From Neomesorhizobium sp963726065 (GTDB taxonomy: Bacteria > Pseudomonadota > Alphaproteobacteria > Rhizobiales > Rhizobiaceae), in the NCBI GenBank assembly GCA_963726065.1, contig CAVSAU010000013.1, positions 310,001 to 374,000 of the forward strand: DNA of 64,000 nucleotides, read 5' to 3'. Below the pieces are notes generated by a model, which ran no database searches, had not been told where the DNA came from, and worked only from the letters and a program-made list of their open reading frames with translations. A program made the position numbers and the translations under genes. Positions 16,780-24,278 of the stretch are shown here, in pieces (the first letter of the stretch is position 1; every line of letters begins with the position of its first letter).

Positions 16780-18592
16780 ATGAGCGAAGCCGGAGACATC
16801 GACAAGGGCAAAGCCGGCGGCGCCTATCGGGTGCTCGCCCGCAAATACCGCCCTCCGACTTCGCCGACCTGATCGGCCAGGAGCCGATGGTCCGCACGCT
16901 GACCAACGCCTTCGCAGCCGGACGCATCGCGCAGGCCTGGATGCTGACCGGCGTGCGCGGCGTCGGCAAGACGACGACCGCCCGCATCCTCGCCCGCGCG
17001 CTCAACTACAAGACCGCCGACGGTCGAGCCAGCCCATCGGTCGATCTTTCGGTGCCGGGCGAACATTGCCGCGCCATCATGGAAGGCCGCCATCCCGACG
17101 TGATCGAGATGGACGCCGCCTCGCACACCGGCATCGACGACATCCGCGACATCATCGAGCAGGTGCGCTACGCGCCGGTCTCGGCGCGCTACAAGGTCTA
17201 CATCATCGACGAAGTGCACATGCTGTCGAAGCAGGCCTTCAACGGCCTCTTGAAGACGCTGGAAGAGCCGCCGCCGCATGTGAAGTTCATCTTCGCCACC
17301 ACCGAAATCCGCAAGGTGCCGGTCACCGTCCTGTCGCGCTGCCAGCGCTTCGACCTGCGCCGCATCGACGCCGCGGCTGATCAAGGGCGACCTCGCCCGC
17401 ATCGCCGGGCAGGAGGGCATCGAGGTCGAGGACGAGGCGCTGGCGATGATCGCGCGCGCCGCCGAAGGCTCGATGCGCGACGCCCTATCGATCCTCGACC
17501 AGGCGATCGCCCATGGCGCCGGCACCGTCGACCGCCGAGGCGGTGCGCGCCATGCTCGGCCTCGCCGACCGCGCCCGCATCATCGACCTGTTCGAGAACC
17601 TGATGAAGGGCGAGGTGGGAGCCGCACTCGACGAATTCCGCGCGCAGTATGACACCGGCGCCGACCCCGCGACCGTCCTCACCGACCTCGCAGAGTTCAA
17701 CCATCTGGTGACCAGGCTGCGCTTCGTGCCGTCGGCCGCCGACGATGCCGCGCTGTCGGAGGATGAACGGCGGCGCGGGCTGGAGTTCGCCCGGTCGCTG
17801 CCTGTCAGGGTGCTGTCGCGCACCTGGCAGATGCTGTTGAAGGGCATTCCCGAGGTGCAGGCGTCGAACCGCCCGGTCAGCGCCGGCGAGATGGTGCTGA
17901 TCCGCATCGCGCACGCCGCCGACCTGCCCACACTGGACGAAGCGCTGAAGACGCTCGACCAGGCCGGCGCCACGTCGGCGCAACGGCCCTCGCCGCGTGC
18001 ACCTTCAGCTCCCGCGGGTGGCGGCGTCAGCGCCACGGCGCAGACGCGCATCGCGGCAAGCGCCGGCGGCGGCGCCCAGGCGATGCGGCTGGTCGAGACT
18101 GAGCCCGCCATCGAGCCGGTCGCGCCACCGCAGCCCGAGCCCATCACTGAGGCGCCGGCCGTTTCGATCCGCTCGCTGGCCGATATCGCCGCCCTTGCCG
18201 ACCAGAACCGCGACATGGCGTTCAAGGTGCTGATCAAGCGCTGCGTGCGGCCGGTCAAGATCGAGAACGGCCGCATCGACGTCAGCCTGACGGCGGAGGC
18301 GCCGAAGACGCTCATCAGCGACCTCAACGCCAATTTGCAGAAATGGACTGGACGGCGCTGGATCGTTTCGGTTTCGCGTGAGGAGGGCGGCCAGACGCTT
18401 TCCGAGATGGAAACCAGCCGCCGCGAGACGGCCTTCAGCGACGCCCGCGCCGACCCGACGGTGGCTGCGATCCTGGCGCGCTTTCCCGGCGCAAGGATCA
18501 TCGACGTGCGCATTCCCGACGCGCCGGAAGCGGCCGAGGACGACCAGCAGGCGCCGGTCGATCCGGCTGCCGACGACGAAGACGAAAACTGA
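16780..18592 (+). CDS. dnaX: DNA polymerase III subunit gamma/tau (three frameshifts)
   Basis: Clamp-loader ATPase and replisome organiser. The start MSEAGDIDKGKAGGAYRVLA at 16780 fits. Walker A is GVRGVGKTTTARILARAL. Walker B is YIIDEVHMLSKQAFNGLLKT, and the SRC sensor is PVTVLSRCQRFDLRR. The zinc cysteines of enterobacterial DnaX are reduced to one (GEHCRAIMEG), usual in this group. The frame changes near 16853, 17380 and 17528. Residues are conserved across each break, and no A-rich slippery site is present, so these look like sequence errors, not programmed shifting. The tau tail runs to an acidic end. Repaired length is about 603 residues. Confidence 0.92.
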
Positions 18593-18618
18593 TTTTGTTC
18601 CTGGCATAGGAGACGAAG

Positions 18619-18942
18619 ATGAAGGATCTGCTCGGCCTGATGGGCAAGGCAAAGGAGATGCAGGCCAAGTTCCAGGCCATGCAGGACGAGATCGCCACGC
18701 TCGAGGCGACCGGGCAGGCCGGCGGCGGCCTGGTGCAGGTGACGCTGACCGGCAAGTTCGAGATGAAGTCGCTGAAGATCGACCCCTCGCTGTTCAAGGA
18801 AGACGAGGTCGAAATCCTCGAGGACCTGCTGCTGGCCGCCCACAACGACGCCAAGGCAAAGGTCGAGACGGTGATGCAGGAAAAGACCAAGGCGCTCACC
18901 GCCGGCCTGCCGATCCCGCCGGGCATGAAGCTGCCGTTCTGA
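18619..18942 (+). CDS. ybaB: YbaB/EbfC nucleoid-associated protein
   Basis: A 107-residue DNA-binding dimer found next to dnaX in many bacteria. MKDLLGLMGKAKEMQAKFQA starts the tweezers-like coiled coil. The beta region carries GGGLVQVTLTGKFEMKSLKI, and the C-terminus LTAGLPIPPGMKLPF is typical. It follows dnaX by 26 bases with an AGGAG ribosome site and is surely cotranscribed. Confidence 0.96.
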   Translation: MKDLLGLMGKAKEMQAKFQAMQDEIATLEATGQAGGGLVQVTLTGKFEMKSLKIDPSLFKEDEVEILEDLLLAAHNDAKAKVETVMQEKTKALTAGLPIPPGMKLPF

Positions 18943-19041
18943 GTGAATAGTCAATAGTGAATAGCAAATGAAATTGGGGAGCGCAGGAAAAGCAACGCTC
19001 TCCCGCGCTATTCGCTGTTCGCTATTCGCTGCGCCGTAGGC
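18943..19041. repeat. Inverted repeat built of GAATAG units, family D
   Basis: The left arm (about 18943-18967) contains repeated AATAG units; the right arm (about 19008-19031) holds the complementary CTATTCGCTG units. An inner stem GGGAGCG/CGCTCTCCC lies between them. The right arm encodes the last residues (AQRIANSE) of the minus-strand SRPBCC gene. Confidence 0.7.
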
Positions 19042-19526
19042 TTGTTTTCCTCTTCCAACAACCGATCCAACTGCGAGAAACTCGCCTCGACGCCATCGGC
19101 CATGCCTGTGGCCAGCGCGCCATCGCGCGCCTCTCGCGACGCGTAAAGAACGGTCTGCGTCAGCAGCGTGCGGCCGGCCTGTTCGGTGAGGACGACCGTG
19201 TCGATCGCCTCGCCGCCGGTCCAGTCCTCGTCGAAGAGTTGGGTGGCGACGATGCGGCCCGGACGGACGATCTCGCGGTAGACGCCGCTCATGCCCATAG
19301 AGCGGCCGTCGTCATGTACCCAGATATAGCGTAGCGCGCCGCCGACCCTGAGGTCGATCTGGCATACCGCCAGCTTCCAGCCCGCCGGGCCGTGCAGCCA
19401 GCGCTTCAGCAGCGCGGGAACAGTCCATGCATCGAAGACAAGTTCGCGCGGCGCCTGGAAGTGCCGCATCATCCTGATCTCACGGTCGCTGGGTGTGGTG
19501 ACTTCGACTGTGACGAAGCTGTTCAT
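19008..19526 (-). CDS. SRPBCC (AHSA1-like) protein
   Basis: A 172-residue START-like protein of the AHSA1 type, with a hydrophobic cavity and unknown ligand. The fold is marked by IRMMRHFQAPRELVFDAWTV, HGPAGWKLAVCQIDLRVGGA and the C-terminal helix VEASFSQLDRLLEE. I chose ATG 19526 (MNSFVTVEVTTP). It ends an ArsR, VOC, SRPBCC operon, a combination often seen together. The last eight residues come from a dispersed repeat, so the natural protein may have ended at about EENKP. Confidence 0.88.
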   Translation of the reverse strand: MNSFVTVEVTTPSDREIRMMRHFQAPRELVFDAWTVPALLKRWLHGPAGWKLAVCQIDLRVGGALRYIWVHDDGRSMGMSGVYREIVRPGRIVATQLFDEDWTGGEAIDTVVLTEQAGRTLLTQTVLYASREARDGALATGMADGVEASFSQLDRLLEEENKPTAQRIANSE

Positions 19527-19591
19527 CGGAGTTTCCCTGGCATCGTGTTGCGCGGGACCGGCCTCCGGGCCGTTCCCGCCATCCCATCCGG

Positions 19592-20041
19592 TTATCCCGC
19601 ATAAGCCTCGCGCAGGGTGGGGATGTCGATCTTGGTCATCTTCATCATCGCCTGCATGACGCGACCGGCCCTTTCGGCATCCGGATCGCTCATCAGTTCC
19701 AGGAGGACGGACGGTGTGATCTGCCAGGAGAGGCCGAACTTGTCCTTCAGCCAGCCGCATTGGCTCTTCGAGCCGCCTTCGGAGAGTTTTTCCCAATAGT
19801 AGTCGACCTCGTCCTGGTCCTTGCAGTCGACCACGAACGAGGTCGCCTCGGTGAACTTGAAGTGCGGGCCGCCATTGAGGGCGGTGAATTCGATCCCTTC
19901 GAGTTCGAACGAAGCGGTGAGCACGCTGCCGCCATTGCGCATCGTCTTGCCCTTCTTCGCATTCTTAAAGACCGAGGTGTAGAAATCGACGGCCTCTTCG
20001 GCGTGGCTGTCGAACCAGAGGAACGGCGTAATCTTTTGCAT
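19592..20041 (-). CDS. VOC family protein (PhnB / 3-demethylubiquinone methyltransferase-like)
   Basis: A 149-residue glyoxalase-fold protein. Signature segments are MQKITPFLWFDSHAEEAVDF, LNGGPHFKFTEATSFVVDC and the C-terminal KMTKIDIPTLREAYAG, which match the PhnB-like group usually annotated as 3-demethylubiquinone-9 3-methyltransferase. There is no SAM motif, so it is not a methyltransferase. The real activity is unknown. It lies between the ArsR regulator and the SRPBCC gene. Confidence 0.9.
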   Translation of the reverse strand: MQKITPFLWFDSHAEEAVDFYTSVFKNAKKGKTMRNGGSVLTASFELEGIEFTALNGGPHFKFTEATSFVVDCKDQDEVDYYWEKLSEGGSKSQCGWLKDKFGLSWQITPSVLLELMSDPDAERAGRVMQAMMKMTKIDIPTLREAYAG

Positions 20042-20133
20042 GATTGTCTCCGTTGGTAATCAAAGTTGATATTGCTGTCTTTTTCGCCCTGCCGACCGAG
20101 GACGAACCGTTGTTCGGCGATCCGACAGCGGCT

Positions 20134-20502
20134 CTACCTTTTTTTGCCGGGTTTAGATTTAGGCGGTGGCGTGACGCGCTGAAGCTCATCCAGCAGCGCG
20201 TCAAGGCGCAGGAAATTGCCCTCCCAGATCGCCCGGTAGCGCTCCAGCCATTCATTGGCTTCGGCGAGCGGTTTGGCCTCCAGACGGCATGGCCGGCGCT
20301 GCGCGTCACGCCCCCTGGAGATCAGTCCGGCGCCCTCCAAAACCTTCAAATGCTTGGAAATCGAGGGCTGACTCATGGCAAAAGGTTCAGCCAGTTCCAT
20401 GACCGTCGCTTCTCCCTCGATCAGCCGCGCGAGGATCGCCCGGCGGGTCGGATCGGCAAGTGCGGCGAAGGTCTGGTCGAGGCGTCGGGGGTCCAAGTCC
20501 AT
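20134..20502 (-). CDS. ArsR family metal-independent regulator
   Basis: A 122-residue winged-helix repressor. The DNA-binding region is FAALADPTRRAILARLIEGE, then FAMSQPSISKHLKVLEGAGL. It lacks the metal-binding cysteines of SmtB/ArsR sensors and belongs to the group found beside AHSA1/SRPBCC and VOC genes. It is the first gene of that operon, and a repeat-rich AT site directly upstream (20511-20535) is a likely autoregulatory operator. The C-terminus ends in a lysine-rich tail. Confidence 0.9.
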   Translation of the reverse strand: MDLDPRRLDQTFAALADPTRRAILARLIEGEATVMELAEPFAMSQPSISKHLKVLEGAGLISRGRDAQRRPCRLEAKPLAEANEWLERYRAIWEGNFLRLDALLDELQRVTPPPKSKPGKKR

Positions 20503-20510
20503 AACTCCAT

Positions 20511-20535
20511 GGCTATATAGCTATATGGCTATATA
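20511..20535. promoter_or_regulatory. Probable operator of the ArsR operon
   Basis: GGCTATATA occurs twice as a direct repeat (20511-20519 and 20527-20535), 16 bases apart. A 10-base palindrome GCTATATAGC lies at 20512-20521. The site starts 9 bases before the arsR start codon in an otherwise GC-rich region. Confidence 0.55.
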
Positions 20536-20734
20536 CGGCGAAAAACGGCGCGTCAAGCGCCGTGTATCGCACCGGTTCCGGAGCATCCGGGGCTGCGAAT
20601 CTGAGGGGGTAAAGTTTGGTAAACACATTCTATCTAGACTGGCTCAGGGATGGACCTGGCCTTCTTTTTGCCCGAAAGTGTCCCATTCTCGCCGCAACTG
20701 AAACTGCTCCCGGAGAGATGATGAGGCTTGTTTC

Positions 20735-21598
20735 GTGACCGCCGGGAGATGGAAAACGCCGCTCGTGCTCGGCGTCGTCGTGTCCCCGATCCTGCTCGCC
20801 GGCTGCTCGCAAAGCACCGGCAAACTGACGGAAGCGATTTCGGTTTCCCCTGTTGCCGCAAAGCCTTACGCGGCGTCAGTCAGGGACAGGGAGTGTCTGG
20901 CGCGGGCGATGTTCTTCGAATCCAACCGCTCAAGCCGCGATGGGCTCGTCGCTGTCGGTTCGGTGGTGATGAACCGCCTGAAATCAGGCAAATATGGCAA
21001 CACCGTGTGCGATGTCGTCGGCGCCAAGGGCCAGTTCGCGCCGGGCGTGATGACCCGCAAGATGAATTCGAAAGCACTGCCTGAGGTGACGGCTGCCGCC
21101 GATGCGGTGATCAAGGGAGAGCGTCACCCGAAGGTGAAGGAAGAGGTCATGTTCTTCCACACCGCCGGCCTGAAATTCCCCTACAAGAACATGCATTACG
21201 TCGTCGTTGCCGGCGGCAACTCGTTCTACGAGAAGCGCGGCCGCCGCAAGGCGAAGGAACCGGTGGCGCCGGAAGCCGCACAGACGATGATCGCGTCGGC
21301 CGAACCCGCTACCCAGCAGGCGGTGCTGGCAATGGCCGAACAGCCGATGCTGCCGCAGACGGTGTCGCTGCTACAGGCCGCCCCCGCTCCGCAGCCGCAT
21401 ATGGTAGCCATGGCCGAACCTGCGCCGGCGCCGAAGGGGGCCCGTCTTGCTCGCGCCCCGAAGGCGACATTGCCTGCCGATTATGAGCCGGCCGAAATGC
21501 CCGCGCCGCAGCAGGCGATGATGTCGTTCGACGCAAGCCCGCAGGCCGCCGACGCCATCGGCGCGATGATCCTGAACCAGGACCGGCCGCCCGAATAG
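20735..21598 (+). CDS. SleB-like cell wall hydrolase, lipoprotein
   Basis: A 287-residue outer or inner membrane lipoprotein with lipobox ILLAGC at about residue 23. Residues about 50-165 are a Hydrolase_2 (SleB/CwlJ-type) domain: CLARAMFFESNRSSRDGLVA, SVVMNRLKSGKYGNTVCDVV and HTAGLKFPYKNMHYVVVAGG. The last 110 residues are Ala/Pro/Met-rich and low in complexity. The start is GTG at 20735. A six-codon frame (ATG at 20718, TGA at 20736-20738) ends across it. The role would be peptidoglycan remodelling. Confidence 0.85.
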   Translation: MTAGRWKTPLVLGVVVSPILLAGCSQSTGKLTEAISVSPVAAKPYAASVRDRECLARAMFFESNRSSRDGLVAVGSVVMNRLKSGKYGNTVCDVVGAKGQFAPGVMTRKMNSKALPEVTAAADAVIKGERHPKVKEEVMFFHTAGLKFPYKNMHYVVVAGGNSFYEKRGRRKAKEPVAPEAAQTMIASAEPATQQAVLAMAEQPMLPQTVSLLQAAPAPQPHMVAMAEPAPAPKGARLARAPKATLPADYEPAEMPAPQQAMMSFDASPQAADAIGAMILNQDRPPE

Positions 21599-21616
21599 CG
21601 GCCGGTGGAGTGCCCT

Positions 21617-21650
21617 GACGCCAGGTGATTCCACTGGCTGCAAAATGCTC
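21617..21650. repeat. Dispersed repeat family B, copy 2
   Basis: Reads GACGCCAGGTGATTCCACTG then GCTGCAAAATGCTC, the reverse of the other family B copies. Its outer end merges with the pheA stop codon (21649-21651), giving TGAGCATTTTGC on the minus strand. Confidence 0.75.
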
Positions 21651-22512
21651 AGTCGGCGACCTTCCATTCCTCGCGGGAATCGCTTGCCGGATAGACGCCG
21701 AGAATGCGCACTTCCCTGGAGAAGAAGCGCAGTTCCTCCAGCGCATGCTTGACGCCCGGATCGTCCGGGTGGCCCTCGATGTCGGCATAGAACAGCGTCG
21801 CCGTGAATGCGCCGAGTTGATAGCTCTCCAGCTTGGTCATGTTGACGCTGTTGGTGGCAAAGCCGCCCATCGCCTTGTAAAGCGCGGCCGGCACGTTGCG
21901 GACGCGGAAGATGAAGGTCGTCATCATCTTGGCTTCGGCGCTCGGGCGGTCCACCCACTGCTTGTTCTTGGTCAGCACCACGAACCGGGTGACGTTGCTG
22001 TCGGTGTCCTCGACATTCTCCTCCAGCACGTCGAGACCGTAGAGCGAGGCGGCAAGGCGCGGCGCAAGTGCGGCCATCGACCTGTCCCCGACCTTGGCGA
22101 CGAGCTTGGCCGCGCCCGCGGTATCGCCGGCGACCATCGGCTTCCAGCCGTTCTTGCGGATATATTTCCGGCACTGGCCCAGCGCATGGATGTGGCTGTG
22201 GATCGTCTTGACCTCGCGCCTCTCGACGCCCGGCAGCACCATCAGATGAAAATGGATCGGCAGGAAATATTCGCCGATGATGTGCAGCTTCGATTCCGGC
22301 AGCAGGTGGTGAATGTCGGCGACACGGCCCGCGATGGTGTTTTCGATCGGGATCATCGCAAGGTCGGCCTTGCCGGTCTCCACCGCGTTGAAGGCGTCCT
22401 CGAACGTCGCGCAAGACAGCGGCTCCATGTCGGGAAACATGTTGCGGCAGGCGGTGTCGGAGTTGGCGCCTGGCTCACCCTGGTAGGAGATCCGGTTGGT
22501 GTTTGCTGCCAT
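21649..22512 (-). CDS. pheA: Prephenate dehydratase
   Basis: Converts prephenate to phenylpyruvate in phenylalanine synthesis. The 287-residue stand-alone form starts MAANTNRISYQGEPGANSDT at 22512. The PDT domain has IPIENTIAGRVADIHHLL and NVTRFVVL. The C-terminal ACT domain (FIFRVRNVPAALYKAMGGFA, then KLESYQLGAFTATLFYADIE) binds phenylalanine for feedback inhibition. kdsB lies 11 bases upstream, so they form an operon. The stop codon coincides with a family B repeat. Confidence 0.95.
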   Translation of the reverse strand: MAANTNRISYQGEPGANSDTACRNMFPDMEPLSCATFEDAFNAVETGKADLAMIPIENTIAGRVADIHHLLPESKLHIIGEYFLPIHFHLMVLPGVERREVKTIHSHIHALGQCRKYIRKNGWKPMVAGDTAGAAKLVAKVGDRSMAALAPRLAASLYGLDVLEENVEDTDSNVTRFVVLTKNKQWVDRPSAEAKMMTTFIFRVRNVPAALYKAMGGFATNSVNMTKLESYQLGAFTATLFYADIEGHPDDPGVKHALEELRFFSREVRILGVYPASDSREEWKVAD

Positions 22513-22523
22513 TTTTGGGACTC

Positions 22524-23252
22524 TCACTTCGAAAGGAATTCGCGGGCGCGGTCGAGGTCTTCCGGCGTGTCGACGCCGAGCGGCACCGTGGTCACGATTT
22601 CGGCATCGATGCGCATGCCGGCCTCCAACGCCCGCAATTGTTCCAGCCGCTCGCGTTTTTCAAGCGGCGATGGCTTCAGCGACACAAAGCGTTCGAGTGC
22701 GGCCCGCCGATAGGCGTAAAGCCCGATATGATGATAGAGCGGCCCGTCGCCCCAGGGCGCTGTCGCACGGGTGAAATAGAGAGCCCGCAGCCGGCTTTCA
22801 GTCAGCGCCGTGCCGACGATCTTCACCACGTTCGGGTTGGTTTTTTCGTCGGCGCGGACAATTTCGACGCCAAGCGTGGCGATATCCACCGCGGCATCGT
22901 CGAGCGGCCGCAGCGCGGCCTGGATGGTTGCCGGGTCGACCGTCGGCAGGTCGCCCTGCACATTGACCACGATCTCCACCTCGCCGGCTGGATCGAGCGC
23001 CGTCAGCGCCTCGAAAATGCGGTCCGATCCCGATTCGTGGTCGGCGCGCGTCATCGCCGCCTCGAACCCGTTGGCGCGCACCGCCTGCGCCACCGCATCG
23101 GTGTCGGTCGCCACCACCACGCGGCCGAGTCCGCTCTCGGCGGCTCGCGCCGCGACATGAACGATCATCGGCCGGCCGGCGATATCGGCCAGCGGCTTGC
23201 CCGGCAGCCGTGTCGAGGCCATGCGGGCGGGGATCAGAATAAGGGTCGACAT
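22524..23252 (-). CDS. kdsB: 3-deoxy-manno-octulosonate cytidylyltransferase
   Basis: Activates Kdo with CTP for lipid A core synthesis in the cytosol. At 242 residues the nucleotide-binding start is LILIPARMASTRLPGKPLAD. Other hallmarks are VVVATDTDAVAQAV, DHESGSDRIFEAL and VVNVQGDLPTV. The C-terminus VDTPEDLDRAREFL is characteristic. pheA follows closely on the same strand. Confidence 0.96.
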   Translation of the reverse strand: MSTLILIPARMASTRLPGKPLADIAGRPMIVHVAARAAESGLGRVVVATDTDAVAQAVRANGFEAAMTRADHESGSDRIFEALTALDPAGEVEIVVNVQGDLPTVDPATIQAALRPLDDAAVDIATLGVEIVRADEKTNPNVVKIVGTALTESRLRALYFTRATAPWGDGPLYHHIGLYAYRRAALERFVSLKPSPLEKRERLEQLRALEAGMRIDAEIVTTVPLGVDTPEDLDRAREFLSK

Positions 23253-23371
23253 CGGTGCTGGAACAGGCTGAAAATGGCGGTGTGGAAAGTGTCAAAAGGT
23301 CTCACTGGAACCGCCCTTATAGGTGTTGCAACTAAATAGCAAAAGACCTAGTTTCCGCGCGATTTGACCGG

Positions 23372-23394
23372 CACTGTCCGGGGATGGGACAGTG
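23372..23394 (+). other. Hairpin upstream of the cytochrome c gene
   Basis: A perfect 8-pair stem (23372-23379 with 23387-23394, CACTGTCC/GGACAGTG) with a 7-base loop lies about 60 bases before the start at 23453. It could be a leader structure or an operator. No class is recognised. Confidence 0.4.
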
Positions 23395-23452
23395 GCTGCG
23401 GTTTGGGGAAGCACGGCTTTCCCGGGCCTGCCGAGAAGGGAGCCTTGGGCGT

Positions 23453-24109
23453 ATGGACTCTTTTGAATTCAACAAGTTGATCGGTGCGCTGCTCGGCGTG
23501 GTGTTCGTCGTGTTTTCGGTGAACCTGATCGGCGATGCGATATTCGCGGCTCCCGTCCCTGAGAAGCCGGGCTTCGCCATCGAGGCGGTCGAAGCCGAGG
23601 CGGGCGGTGAAGGTGGTGCTGCCGCACCGGCCGCCGTGCCGATCGCGACCCTCATGGCGACCGCCGACGCGGCCGCCGGCGAAGCAGTATTCAAGAAGTG
23701 CCAGGCCTGCCACACCGGCGAAAAGGGCGGCCCCAACAAGGTCGGCCCGGACCTCTGGGACATCGTCAACCGCAAGATCGGCACCCATGAAGGCTTCGCT
23801 TATTCGGGTGCGATGAAGGATTTCTCGCAGGGTGGCACCGTGGTCTGGGATTACGAACACCTCAACCACTTCCTGGCTGGCCCGAAGGCCTACATCAAGG
23901 GCACTGCGATGGGCTTCGCCGGCGTCAAGAAGGACGACGAACGCGCCAACCTGATCGCCTACCTGCGCACGCTTTCCGACAATCCGGCCCCGCTGCCGGC
24001 GGCGGATGCCGCCCCGGCGCCGGCGTCGGCTCCCGCCGATGGAGCCGCTCCCGCGGCCCCGGCAGGCGAGGCCAAGCCGGCCGAACCGGCTCCGGCGACC
24101 GCCCACTGA
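23453..24109 (+). CDS. Membrane-anchored c-type cytochrome, CycM-like
   Basis: A 218-residue electron carrier of the inner membrane facing the periplasm. Residues about 9-31 are an uncleaved N-terminal anchor (LIGALLGVVFVVFSVNLIGD). A flexible Ala/Gly linker follows. The heme motif CQACH lies near residue 84 in KKCQACHTGEKGGPNKVGPD, and the methionine ligand is in GTAMGFAG. Residues after about 180 form an Ala/Pro-rich tail. It likely links the bc1 complex to the terminal oxidase, as CycM does in rhizobia. ATG 23453 is chosen because the anchor begins there. Confidence 0.92.
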   Translation: MDSFEFNKLIGALLGVVFVVFSVNLIGDAIFAAPVPEKPGFAIEAVEAEAGGEGGAAAPAAVPIATLMATADAAAGEAVFKKCQACHTGEKGGPNKVGPDLWDIVNRKIGTHEGFAYSGAMKDFSQGGTVVWDYEHLNHFLAGPKAYIKGTAMGFAGVKKDDERANLIAYLRTLSDNPAPLPAADAAPAPASAPADGAAPAAPAGEAKPAEPAPATAH

Positions 24110-24153
24110 CGTCAGGCGTTTCGCCTAACGAAATTGTAATCGAAACGATCACG

Positions 24154-24180
24154 AAAAAGCCGGGTTCTGCCCGGCTTTTT
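24154..24180 (+). terminator. Rho-independent terminator of the cytochrome c gene
   Basis: A perfect 11-pair stem (24154-24164 with 24170-24180) with loop TTCTG ends in TTTTT. The A tract on the other side makes it usable in both directions. Confidence 0.92.
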
Positions 24181-24278
24181 GTTAGAGTCGTGCATACGAG
24201 GCGGGAAATCGGCCTGATCCGGTTTCCATGCCCGGCGAATGAATTACATTGGCGGTTCGAAACAGCAGCGAGGTTTGG

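Noticed and set aside
16780..17560. Programmed ribosomal frameshifting in dnaX
   Set aside because: The three breaks lie in the ATPase core, not between gamma and tau regions, and no A-rich slippery heptamer is present; error is more likely.
17485..18954. 489-residue minus-strand open frame opposite dnaX and ybaB
   Set aside because: Serine/arginine-rich shadow of real plus-strand genes with clear motifs.
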